Assembly (NCBI RefSeq): GCF_000383615.1
Contig: NZ_KB911615.1
Coordinates: 1 to 64,000, forward strand
Length of the DNA stretch: 64,000 nucleotides
Reading direction: 5' to 3'
DNA from: Streptomyces canus 299MFChir4.1
GTDB lineage: Bacteria; Actinomycetota; Actinomycetes; Streptomycetales; Streptomycetaceae
Part shown: positions 15,343 through 24,967 of the stretch, piece after piece
Position numbering within the stretch: the first letter of the stretch is position 1
Layout of the letters: each line of letters begins with the position of its first letter
Made by a program: the position numbers and the translations under genes
Notes under the pieces: model-generated
Told to the model about the DNA's origin: nothing
The model's database searches: none
Seen by the model: the letters and a program-made list of their open reading frames with translations, nothing else

Positions 15343-17013
15343 TTACCCCGCCTGCGTCCGGGCGTCCCGGTGCCGGTAGTACGCGGCCTCGGAGGGCGCG
15401 AGCGGCTCCTTGCCGAGGATCAGGTCGGCCGCCTTCTCCGCGATCATCATCACCGGCGCGTAGATGTTGCCGTTGGTGACGTGGGGCATCACCGAGGCGT
15501 CGACGACCCGCAGCCCTTCGACGCCGTGCACACGCAAGTCGGCGGGGTCGACGACGGCCATCTCGTCGGTGCCCATCTTGCAGGTGCAGGAGGGGTGCAG
15601 GGCGGTCTCGCCGTCCTTGGCGACCCAGGCGAGGATCTCCTCGTCGGTCTCGACGGACGGGCCGGGCGAGAACTCCCCGGCGTTGTAGGGAGCGAGGGCG
15701 GGCTGGTTGAGCAGTCTGCGCGCGACGCCGATCGCCTCGACCCACTCGCGGCGGTCCTGTTCGGTGGACAGGTAGTTGAAGCGCAGCGCCGGGTGCTCGG
15801 TCGGATCCGTGCTCTTGATCTTCACGGAGCCGAGGGCGTCGGAGTACATGGGCCCCACGTGCACCTGGTAGCCGTGTCCGCCGGCCGGCACGGAGCCGTC
15901 GTAGCGGACCGCGATGGGCAGGAAGTGGAACATCAGGTTGGGGTAGTCCACGTCGTCGTTGCTGCGGGCGAAGCCGCCGGCCTCGAAGTGGTTGGTCGCG
16001 GCGGGCCCCTTGCGGAAGAGCCATTGCAAGCCGATGAAGGGGGCACGCCATTTCGCGAGGTACGGCTGCATGGAGACGGGCTGCTTGCAGGCGTACTGGA
16101 TGTAGACCTCCAGGTGGTCCTGCATGTTCTCGCCGACGCCCGGCAGATGGTGGACGACGTCGATGCCGAGAGCGCGCAGTTCCTCCGCGTTGCCGACGCC
16201 GGAGAGCTGGAGCAGTTGCGGGGAGTTGATGGCACCGCCGCAGAGGATGACCTCCTTGGCGCGCACCTGCTGGAGCGCCCCGCGGCCGCGCCGGTACTCG
16301 ACGCCGACGGCCTTCTTGCCCTCGAACAGGACGCGGGTGACCAGGGCGCGCGTCCTGACCGTGAGGTTGGGACGCTTCCTGACGGGCTTCAGATAGGCCT
16401 TGGAGGCCGACAGCCGGCGTCCGCGGTGGACGTTGCGGTCGAACTTGGCGAAGCCTTCCTGGCGATAGCCGTTGACGTCGTCCGTGGGCGCGTAGCCCGC
16501 CTCCTCGGTGGCCTTCTGGAAGGCCGTGAAGAGCGGGTTCGTGGCCGGGCCGCGCTCCAGGACGAGCGGGCCGTCGTGGCCGCGGAACTCGTCGTCGGGG
16601 TCGGCCGCGAGACAGTTCTCCATGCGCTTGAAGTAGGGCAGACAGTGCGCGTAGTCCCAGGCTTCCATGCCGGGATCGGCGGCCCAGCGCTCGTAGTCCA
16701 TGGGGTTGCCGCGCTGGAAGATCATGCCGTTGATGCTGCTGGAGCCGCCCAGCACCTTGCCGCGGGCGTGGTAGACGCGCCGGCCGCCCATGTGCGGCTC
16801 GGGTTCGGACTCGTACTTCCAGTCGTAGAAGCGGCTGCCGATCGGGTAGGTCAGCGCCGCGGGCATGTGGATGAAGACATCCCACGGGTAGTCGGGGCGG
16901 CCGGCCTCCAGGACCAGCACCCGGTTGCCCGGGTCGGCGGAGAGCCGGTTGGCCAGTGCGCTGCCGGCCGATCCACCGCCGACGATGACGAAGTCGTACT
17001 GCTGGGGAGCCAT
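15343..17013 (-). CDS. betA: Choline dehydrogenase (GMC flavoprotein)
   Basis: Oxidises choline to betaine aldehyde. 556 residues of a GMC oxidoreductase: FAD-binding FVIVGGGSAGSALA (about 8-22), the GMC signature GKVLGGSSSINGMIF (about 75-95), the second signature GAINSPQLLQLSGVG, the catalytic-His region HPSCTCKMG, and the C-terminal VTNGNIYAPVMMIAEKAADLI. Length and the first motif match BetA closely. ATG 17013 has GAGG five bases upstream; an in-frame extension to 17115 crosses the operator and is unlikely. It precedes betB and the importer in the same direction and diverges from iclR-2. A TAGCAT (-10-like) at 17051-17056 on the minus strand would place the operator at 17082 upstream of the promoter. 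Confidence 0.9.
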   Translation of the reverse strand: MAPQQYDFVIVGGGSAGSALANRLSADPGNRVLVLEAGRPDYPWDVFIHMPAALTYPIGSRFYDWKYESEPEPHMGGRRVYHARGKVLGGSSSINGMIFQRGNPMDYERWAADPGMEAWDYAHCLPYFKRMENCLAADPDDEFRGHDGPLVLERGPATNPLFTAFQKATEEAGYAPTDDVNGYRQEGFAKFDRNVHRGRRLSASKAYLKPVRKRPNLTVRTRALVTRVLFEGKKAVGVEYRRGRGALQQVRAKEVILCGGAINSPQLLQLSGVGNAEELRALGIDVVHHLPGVGENMQDHLEVYIQYACKQPVSMQPYLAKWRAPFIGLQWLFRKGPAATNHFEAGGFARSNDDVDYPNLMFHFLPIAVRYDGSVPAGGHGYQVHVGPMYSDALGSVKIKSTDPTEHPALRFNYLSTEQDRREWVEAIGVARRLLNQPALAPYNAGEFSPGPSVETDEEILAWVAKDGETALHPSCTCKMGTDEMAVVDPADLRVHGVEGLRVVDASVMPHVTNGNIYAPVMMIAEKAADLILGKEPLAPSEAAYYRHRDARTQAG

Positions 17014-17081
17014 GGTGCCTCGTCTCGCTCGCGCCGTCGATATGCGCGGCATGCTAGTACGGGTAGCGCGATACGCACCAG

Positions 17082-17098
17082 GTTGCGAAGCGCGCAAC
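17082..17098. promoter_or_regulatory. Island operator in the betA-iclR-2 intergenic region (perfect)
   Basis: Perfect GTTGC-N7-GCAAC, 69 bp upstream of betA. With the -10-like element at 17051-17056 it would occupy about -38 to -54 relative to betA transcription, a position more typical of an activator than of a repressor. Confidence 0.7.
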
Positions 17099-17158
17099 TT
17101 GCACGACACATGCACCAGGTCCTCGAAACAGACTCACATCCTTGTTGTTTACCCCCCG

Positions 17159-17179
17159 TATAGTTGCGTTGTGAGCAAC
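17159..17179 (+). promoter_or_regulatory. iclR-2 promoter and operator overlapping the start codon
   Basis: A perfect GTTGC-N7-GCAAC at 17163-17179 covers the GTG start of iclR-2 at 17171. A TATAGT -10-like hexamer at 17159-17164 would put transcription at the G of the start codon, giving a leaderless mRNA; no Shine-Dalgarno sequence is visible. I see no convincing -35. Occupancy here should shut the gene off. Confidence 0.6.
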
Positions 17180-17968
17180 TACAACCCGGATAACGAAACG
17201 ACAGGGTCGTCGAGCGGCGGGGTGCAGTCCGTCGACCGGGCCATTCACGTCATGGAGATCCTGGCCCAGCGCGGCGAGGCCGGGGTCAGCGAGGTGGCCG
17301 CCGAGATCGACGTGCACAAGTCCACGGCGTTCCGGCTGCTCGGCGCCTTGGAAGCGCGCGGCCTGGTGGAACAGGCGGGTGAGCGCGGCAAGTACCGGCT
17401 CGGCTTCGGCATCGTGCGCCTGGCCGGCGCGGTCACCGGACGCATCGACATCACCCAGCAGAGCCGCCCGGTCTGCGAGGACCTCGCCGAGGAACTGGGC
17501 GAGACCGTGAACCTCGCCGTGATGCAGGAGCGCTACGCGGTCAACCTCTACCAGGTGCGCGGACCTGGTGCCGTCACCGCGCAGAACTGGGTCGGCCAGC
17601 TGACGCCGCTGCACGCCACGTCGAGCGGGAAGATCCTGCTGGCCCACCTGCCCGCCAAGGAGCGCACCGCGCTGCTGACCGAGACAGGGCTGAAGAAGGT
17701 CACCCCGCGCACCATCACCGCGAAGACGAAGCTGGAGAAGAACCTCGCCGAGGCCCGGGAGCGGGGTTACGCCTGGGCCCTGGAGGAGCTGGAGCTCGGC
17801 CTGCACGCCATGGCCGCGCCGGTCCGCGACCGGGACGGGGAGGTCATCGCCGCCCTCAGCGCCTCGGGGCCCGCGTACCGGCTCTCCGAGGAGCGCCTGC
17901 ACGAGCTCGCCCCGGTCCTGGTCAAGGGCGCCGAGGAGATCAGCCACCGGATGGGTTACCTGGGCTGA
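17171..17968 (+). CDS. IclR-family transcriptional regulator 2 of the betaine island
   Basis: 265 residues with an N-terminal winged HTH (helix KSTAFRLLGALEA, identical to that of the regulator at 6125) and the IclR effector domain (TSSGKILLAH, MAAPVRDRDGEVIAALSASGP). The GTG at 17171 starts SNYNPDN just as the paralogue starts SNNGTES; longer frames upstream are non-coding. There is no ribosome-binding site, and a -10-like element sits seven bases upstream, so the messenger is probably leaderless. The start codon is inside a perfect island operator, pointing to strong autorepression. It diverges from betA, and its last 13 bases overlap the convergent oxygenase gene. It likely senses choline, betaine or a breakdown product. 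Confidence 0.9.
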   Translation: MSNYNPDNETTGSSSGGVQSVDRAIHVMEILAQRGEAGVSEVAAEIDVHKSTAFRLLGALEARGLVEQAGERGKYRLGFGIVRLAGAVTGRIDITQQSRPVCEDLAEELGETVNLAVMQERYAVNLYQVRGPGAVTAQNWVGQLTPLHATSSGKILLAHLPAKERTALLTETGLKKVTPRTITAKTKLEKNLAEARERGYAWALEELELGLHAMAAPVRDRDGEVIAALSASGPAYRLSEERLHELAPVLVKGAEEISHRMGYLG

Positions 17969-19083
17969 GCCCCCAGCCGGGCCTGGACCCAGTCGTGGAA
18001 CGCGCCGATGTGGTGCTCGCTGGGGACCAGGACGCCGCCCTTGGCGTACAGCCGTGAGCTCATGGCCGGCTGGGTGCGCTCGCACGCGTCGAAGTCCTGC
18101 CGGTTGACCCGGTCGAACAGCTCCACCGACCGGCTGACGTCCTTGCCGCTCCGGACGACATCCGGCAGATACAGCCAGTCGCACTCCACGACCGTGCGGT
18201 CGGCGGCGACCGGGTACATCCGGTGGAAGATCACGTGGTCGGGCACGAGGTTGACGAACACCTGCGGGCGCACGGTGATCGCGTAGTACCGGCGGTCCTG
18301 GTCCTCGGAGACCCCCGGGATGCGGTCCAGCCCCTCCGAGCCGTCGACGGTGAAGCCCTGGATGCCCTCACCGAACTCCGCGCCGTGCCCCACGTAGTAC
18401 TGGGCGGCGTATCCGTCGGCGAACTCCGGGAGCACCTCGGTGAGTTCGGGGTGGATGGTCGCGCAGTGGTAGCACTCCATGAAGTTCTCGATGATCAGCT
18501 TCCAGTTGGCCTTCACGTCGTACGTGATCCGCCGGCCGATCTGGAGGTTGTCGATGTCGTAGTGCTCGATCGACTCGGTGTCGCCGAGGCGCGTGACCAC
18601 CTCCTGGACGACCTCGTCGAAGGGCGGCGGGTTCTCGGCGAGGCACACCCACACATAGCCGAGCCACTCGCGCACCGCCACGCTCGCCAGGCCGTACTCG
18701 GTCCGGCCCACGTCCGGCATCTTGGTCAGGTTCGGCGCGGCCACGAGCTTGCCGGTCAGGTCGTACGTCCAGGCGTGGTACGGGCATTGGAACGCCCGCT
18801 TGACCTCCCCCGACTCCTCCGTGCACAGCCTGGCACCCCGGTGCCGGCAGACGTTGAAGTACGCGCGCACCGAGTTGTCCCGTGCCCGCGTGATCAGGAT
18901 GCTCTCCCGGCCCACCTGCACGGTCCGGAAGGCGCCGGGTTTGGGCAGGTCGGAAGCCCGCACGGCGCAGAACCACATCGCTTCGAAGATGTGCTCCTGC
19001 TCCTGGGCGAAGATTCCGGGATCCGTGTAGGAGGCGCCGGGGAGGGTGGCGATCAGGCTGTCCGGCAGGCTGGTCGAGGTCAC
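17956..19083 (-). CDS. Rieske non-haem iron oxygenase, probable glycine-betaine demethylase (GbcA-like)
   Basis: 375 residues. N-terminal Rieske [2Fe-2S] domain (about 35-150) with CRHRG and CPYHAW ligands; C-terminal catalytic domain with the mononuclear-iron motif ENFMECYHCATIHPE (about 200-215). ECYHC-x2-H places it in the quaternary-ammonium branch that includes GbcA (glycine betaine) and CntA (carnitine). With betA/betB upstream in the pathway and a dimethylglycine dehydrogenase alongside, conversion of glycine betaine to dimethylglycine plus formaldehyde is the best assignment; stachydrine or carnitine are alternatives. It follows the reductase gene by 87 bp on the same strand and has no operator of its own, so it is read from the ferredoxin promoter. 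Stop TAA lies inside the 3' end of iclR-2. Confidence 0.85.
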   Translation of the reverse strand: MTSTSLPDSLIATLPGASYTDPGIFAQEQEHIFEAMWFCAVRASDLPKPGAFRTVQVGRESILITRARDNSVRAYFNVCRHRGARLCTEESGEVKRAFQCPYHAWTYDLTGKLVAAPNLTKMPDVGRTEYGLASVAVREWLGYVWVCLAENPPPFDEVVQEVVTRLGDTESIEHYDIDNLQIGRRITYDVKANWKLIIENFMECYHCATIHPELTEVLPEFADGYAAQYYVGHGAEFGEGIQGFTVDGSEGLDRIPGVSEDQDRRYYAITVRPQVFVNLVPDHVIFHRMYPVAADRTVVECDWLYLPDVVRSGKDVSRSVELFDRVNRQDFDACERTQPAMSSRLYAKGGVLVPSEHHIGAFHDWVQARLGAQPR

Positions 19084-19170
19084 AGTGCACTCCTCAGGGA
19101 CGTCGTGGGCCGGTGATGCACGCCGGGACGAGCGGACGGCGTTCGGTGCGGAGCGGCAGCGGCGGTGCTG

Positions 19171-20331
19171 TCAGGCCGCGGCGGCGAGCTGCTTGCGCCA
19201 GCGCGTGAACAGCCGCGGCTGGTTCATCCCGAGCACGGCGACCGGATGCCCGGAACGCCGGTAGACGGCCAGGACGTTGTGGTCGTCCCGGGCGCCCTCC
19301 TCGATCGTCACGCTGTCGGCGGCGGCCGCGTGACCGGCGAACTGGATCTTCACGCCGTACTGGTCCGACCAGAAGTACGGCGGCCTGGGCGCGCTCGGTT
19401 CCACCGCGCCGCCCGCCAGCAGCGCGGTCACGGCCGCGTCGGGCCGCTCCCGGGCGCCCGTCCAGTGCTCCACGCGGCGGTGCAGGCCCGCGCGCGGGTC
19501 GTACCAGGAGGCGCAGTCCCCGACCGCGACCACGCCGGCCAGCCGGGTGCGGCCGTCGGCGCCGCAGGTGACGCCGTCGTCGAGGGCGAGCCCCGAGCCC
19601 GCGAGCCACTCGACGCACGGACGCGCGCCGACCCCCACGACCACGATGTCGGCGGGAAAGCTGCGGCCGTCCTCCAGCAGGACGGCCTCGACCCGGCTCT
19701 CGCCGCGCAGCCCCTTGACGCCCACCCCGCACAGCAGCCGTACGCCGTGGTCCGCGTGGAGGGCGGAGACGATGCCGCCCATGGTCTCGCCGAGCGGCCC
19801 GGCGAGCGGGGTCGGGGCCGCTTCCACGACGGTCACGTCGAGCCCGAGGGCGTACGCGGTGGAGGCGACCTCGGCGCCGATGAACCCGCCGCCGATCACC
19901 ACCAGCCGTCCCCCGAGGGCCAGTTCGTCGCGCAGGGCGCGGGCGTCGTCCAGGGTGCGCAGGGTGTGCACCCCGGCCAGACCGTCCGTGCCGGGCAGGG
20001 TACGGGCGGCGGCGCCGGTCGCGATGACGACGCCGTCCGCCCGCACCTCGCTGCCGTCGGCGAGCCGTACGGCGCGCTGCGGGCCGTCGAGGCCGACGGC
20101 GCGGACGCCGAGCAGCCACTCGGCCCGCAGGTCCTCGTCGTCAGGCTCCAGCGCGAGATCCGCCTCGGCCAGGGAGCCGGCCAGGAACTCCTTGGACAAC
20201 GGGGGCCTGTCGTACGGGCGGTGGAGTTCGTCGCCTATGACGACGAGCCGCCCGTCGAAGCCCTGCTTCCGCAGTGAACGCGCCGCCGACAGACCGGCGA
20301 GCGAGGCGCCGACCACGGCGACCGTCCTCAC
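19171..20331 (-). CDS. Ferredoxin reductase of the Rieske oxygenase system (BphA4-like)
   Basis: 386-residue NADH:ferredoxin reductase of the rubredoxin/BphA4 type. The FAD site VAVVGASLAGLSAARSL lies at about 3-20, PYDRPPLSKEFL follows, the NAD site VVIGGGFIGAEVA is near 145, and VGVGARP and VAVGDCA form the second flavin contact; a reductase C-terminal domain (WSDQYGVKIQFAG, then LFTRWRKQL) completes it. The GTG at 20331 overlaps the TGA of the ferredoxin gene as GTGA, so the two are translationally coupled. It should pass electrons from NADH to the ferredoxin and on to the oxygenase encoded downstream. Pseudomonas GbcB is instead a single FMN/[2Fe-2S] reductase, so the electron chain here differs. 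Confidence 0.9.
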   Translation of the reverse strand: MRTVAVVGASLAGLSAARSLRKQGFDGRLVVIGDELHRPYDRPPLSKEFLAGSLAEADLALEPDDEDLRAEWLLGVRAVGLDGPQRAVRLADGSEVRADGVVIATGAAARTLPGTDGLAGVHTLRTLDDARALRDELALGGRLVVIGGGFIGAEVASTAYALGLDVTVVEAAPTPLAGPLGETMGGIVSALHADHGVRLLCGVGVKGLRGESRVEAVLLEDGRSFPADIVVVGVGARPCVEWLAGSGLALDDGVTCGADGRTRLAGVVAVGDCASWYDPRAGLHRRVEHWTGARERPDAAVTALLAGGAVEPSAPRPPYFWSDQYGVKIQFAGHAAAADSVTIEEGARDDHNVLAVYRRSGHPVAVLGMNQPRLFTRWRKQLAAAA

Positions 20332-20690
20332 GCGGGTCCGCCGGCGAGCCGGGCCGCGACGCAGGGCGGCAGGTTGGGGGCGTCCAGGGACAACCGGACG
20401 TAGATCATGCCGTCCTCGACAAGGACCTCGTGGGTGCGGACCGGGCGCTTGGCCGGCGGGGCGTCCACGGCGCCCGTCCGCAGGTCGAACTTCGAGGCGT
20501 GCAGCGGGCATTCCACCTCGCAGCCCTCCAGCCAGCCGTCGGCGAGCGAGGCGTCCTGATGGGTGCAGGTGTCGTCGATGGCGAAGAGCTCGCCGTCGTC
20601 GGTGTGGAACACCGAGACCGGCGGATCGATGTCGAGCCGGTGGGCCTCGCCTCGGGGAAGGTCCACGAGACGGCACGCGGGAATCATCAT
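20328..20690 (-). CDS. Rieske-type ferredoxin of the oxygenase system
   Basis: 120 residues forming one Rieske [2Fe-2S] domain with ligand pairs C-x-H (DTCTHQDASL) and C-x2-H (ECPLHASKFDL), typical of BphA3/HcaC small ferredoxins. ATG 20690 (a second ATG is at 20687) has CCGAGG upstream. It is the first gene of the ferredoxin, reductase, oxygenase series and is preceded by two island operators. Its role is to carry single electrons from the reductase to the Rieske centre of the oxygenase at 17956. Confidence 0.92.
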   Translation of the reverse strand: MMIPACRLVDLPRGEAHRLDIDPPVSVFHTDDGELFAIDDTCTHQDASLADGWLEGCEVECPLHASKFDLRTGAVDAPPAKRPVRTHEVLVEDGMIYVRLSLDAPNLPPCVAARLAGGPA

Positions 20691-20717
20691 GACACCTCGG
20701 TGCGTATAGCGAAACGG

Positions 20718-20734
20718 ATTGCGTTGAACGCAAC
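20718..20734. promoter_or_regulatory. Island operator upstream of the ferredoxin-oxygenase operon (ATTGC-N7-GCAAC)
   Basis: One mismatch from the perfect palindrome, 27 bp upstream of the ferredoxin start. A TATACG -10-like element on the minus strand lies between it and the gene. Confidence 0.65.
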
Positions 20735-20801
20735 GTCAGTTTGAGGGCGGCCGCAAACCCTTGTCAAGGCGTCCAGAGGCCCGACCCGCACGAACATCGG
20801 C

Positions 20802-20818
20802 GTTGCTTCTTGCGCAAT
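20802..20818. promoter_or_regulatory. Second island operator upstream of the ferredoxin-oxygenase operon (GTTGC-N7-GCAAT)
   Basis: One mismatch from the palindrome, 84 bp upstream of the first ferredoxin-operon operator (start to start). Two sites in a 160-bp gap suggest looping or co-operative control. Confidence 0.6.
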
Positions 20819-20850
20819 ATCGTGCACGATGAACAACAAAGAGGCCCCTC

Positions 20851-21936
20851 TCACAGGACCACCACGGAGCGCAGCACCTCGCCGCGGTGCATCTTCTCGA
20901 ACGCCTTCTCCACGTCCCCGAGGCCGATGGTCTCCGAGACGAACGCGTCGAGGTCGAAGCGCCCGTCCAGGTAGAGGTCGATGAGCGCCGGGAAGTCCCG
21001 CGAGGGCAGGCAGTCGCCGTACCAGCTGGACTTCAGGGCGCCACCGCGCCCGAAGACGTCGAGCAGCGGCAGCTCCAGCTTCATCTCGGGGGTCGGCACA
21101 CCGACCAGGACGACGGTGCCGGCGAGGTCGCGGGCATAGAAGGCCTGCCGGTACGTCTCGGGGCGGCCGACCGCCTCGACGACCACGTCGGCGCCGAAGC
21201 CGCCGGTCAGTTCGCGCACCGCCGCCACGACGTCGGTGACCGAACCGTCGACGGTGTGGGTGGCGCCCATCCCCGTGGCCCGCTCCAGCTTGCGCGGATC
21301 GACGTCGACGGCGATGACCTTGGTCGCGCCGGCGAGCCGCGCCCCCGCGACGGCGGCCATGCCGACCCCGCCGCAGCCGATGACGGCGACGGAGTCCCCG
21401 CGGCCGACGGCGCCGGTGTTCACGGCCGCGCCGAAGCCCGCCATGACACCGCAGCCGAGCAGTCCCGCGGCCGTCGCCGGGGCCGCCGGGTCCACCTTGG
21501 TGCACTGCCCGGCGGCGACCAGGGTCTTCTCCGCGAACGCGCCGATGCCGAGGGCGGGCGCGAGCGGGGTGCCGTCGAGCAGGGTCATCGGCTGGGTCGC
21601 GTTGTGGGTGGCGAAGCAGTACCAGGGTTTGCCCTTGCTGCACGCCCGGCACTTACCGCACACCGCACGCCAGTTGAGGATGACGAAGTCGCCCGGTTCG
21701 ACGCCGGTGACACCCTCCCCCACGGCTTCGACGCGCCCGGCCGCCTCGTGTCCGAGCAGGAAGGGGAAGTCGTCGTTGATCCCGCCCTCCCGGTAGTGGA
21801 GGTCGGTGTGGCAGACCCCGCACGCCTCCACCTTCACCAGCGCCTCGCCGGGTCCCGGGTCGGGGACCACGATCGTCTCGACGGAGACCGGGGCGCCCTT
21901 CGACCGGGCGACGACAGCACGAACCTCATGAGCCAT
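20851..21936 (-). CDS. mscR: S-(hydroxymethyl)mycothiol dehydrogenase (formaldehyde detoxification)
   Basis: 361-residue zinc alcohol dehydrogenase: catalytic-zinc residues in CGVCHTDLHYREGG and LLGHEAAG, four structural-zinc cysteines in CGKCRACSKGKPWYC, NAD site VIGCGGVGMAAVAGA. Length and the LNWRAVCGKC segment match mycothiol-dependent formaldehyde dehydrogenase, which oxidises the spontaneous formaldehyde-mycothiol adduct to S-formylmycothiol. ATG 21936 has GGAGGAG upstream. It lies next to the Rieske demethylase operon, whose reaction releases free formaldehyde, and has its own imperfect island operators. Its presence in the island is the clearest sign that formaldehyde is a product of the pathway. 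Confidence 0.9.
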   Translation of the reverse strand: MAHEVRAVVARSKGAPVSVETIVVPDPGPGEALVKVEACGVCHTDLHYREGGINDDFPFLLGHEAAGRVEAVGEGVTGVEPGDFVILNWRAVCGKCRACSKGKPWYCFATHNATQPMTLLDGTPLAPALGIGAFAEKTLVAAGQCTKVDPAAPATAAGLLGCGVMAGFGAAVNTGAVGRGDSVAVIGCGGVGMAAVAGARLAGATKVIAVDVDPRKLERATGMGATHTVDGSVTDVVAAVRELTGGFGADVVVEAVGRPETYRQAFYARDLAGTVVLVGVPTPEMKLELPLLDVFGRGGALKSSWYGDCLPSRDFPALIDLYLDGRFDLDAFVSETIGLGDVEKAFEKMHRGEVLRSVVVL

Positions 21937-21962
21937 GGGTCACTCCTCCGACAGCCGCGCGG

Positions 21963-21998
21963 GTTGCTTCATTCGATACACGAAGCACTATGCGCAAC
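21963..21998. promoter_or_regulatory. Degenerate island operators upstream of mscR
   Basis: GTTGC-N7-GATAC (21963-21979) and GAAGC-N7-GCAAC (21982-21998): each has one perfect half of the island palindrome and a weak partner. They lie 26-62 bp upstream of mscR. Control is likely but weaker than at the other sites. Confidence 0.4.
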
Positions 21999-22056
21999 TG
22001 AGCATCGAGGAGGGGGAGCCATGGGTCAAGAGGTCGGATCCGGCCGGGCGCACGGA

Positions 22057-22119
22057 GAGGCCGTACGGCAGCACGCCGTACGGCCTCGACCGTCCACCGC
22101 GGGGCCTGGCACCCCGCGG
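22057..22119. terminator. Tandem hairpin terminators after the UvrA-like gene
   Basis: A 12-bp stem GAGGCCGTACGG (22057-22068, complement 22076-22087) and an 8-bp stem CCGCGGGG (22097-22104, complement 22112-22119), directly past the stop codon of the minus-strand gene ending at 22127. Confidence 0.75.
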
Positions 22120-22126
22120 CTCCCTG

Positions 22127-24502
<2,376 letters not shown>

Positions 24503-24557
24503 GGTGATGTGTCCTCCCGTTTTCGACAGCTTCGAACACTACGTCGGCACGCGCGCC

Positions 24558-24905
24558 TCAGCGCAGCTCCTGGACACGGATCACGTTGCCCGCGGGGTCG
24601 AGGAAGGCGCAGTCCCGCATGCCGTACGGCTGCTCGATCGGCTCCTGGATCACCTCGGCGCAGACCTGGAGCCGCTCGAAGACGGCGTCGAGGTCCGGGG
24701 TGGCGAGCAGGAGCTCGGGGTCCTCGCCCGCCGGGCGCAGCACGACCGAGGTGGCGGCCGGGCCCGCGGGGCCGACGGTGATCCGGCGCGCCGGGCCCTG
24801 GCCCACGTCACCGCGCACCTCGAAGCCCAGCACGTCCCGGTAGAAGGCCAGAGAGGCCTCCGCGTCGTCGTGCGGGAGGAAGCTCGCCCCGATCGTGATG
24901 TCCAT
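24558..24905 (-). CDS. VOC-family (glyoxalase/bleomycin-resistance fold) protein
   Basis: 115 residues in a single vicinal-oxygen-chelate domain: the opening SFLPHDDAEASLAFYRDVLGFEV and the closing MRDCAFLDPAGNVIRVQEL are classic. ATG 24905 gives the family's usual beginning; GTGs at 24914 and 24923 are alternatives with a GGAGG nearby. Members bind or modify small electrophiles or antibiotics; nothing here identifies the substrate. It lies between the TetR regulator and the UvrA-like gene on the same strand. Confidence 0.8.
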   Translation of the reverse strand: MDITIGASFLPHDDAEASLAFYRDVLGFEVRGDVGQGPARRITVGPAGPAATSVVLRPAGEDPELLLATPDLDAVFERLQVCAEVIQEPIEQPYGMRDCAFLDPAGNVIRVQELR

Positions 24906-24967
24906 GTCCGTCACGCTAGCCACCGCCTCCGGCCGGCGCTTCTCGAATCCTGACCGGTCCCCCGGGC

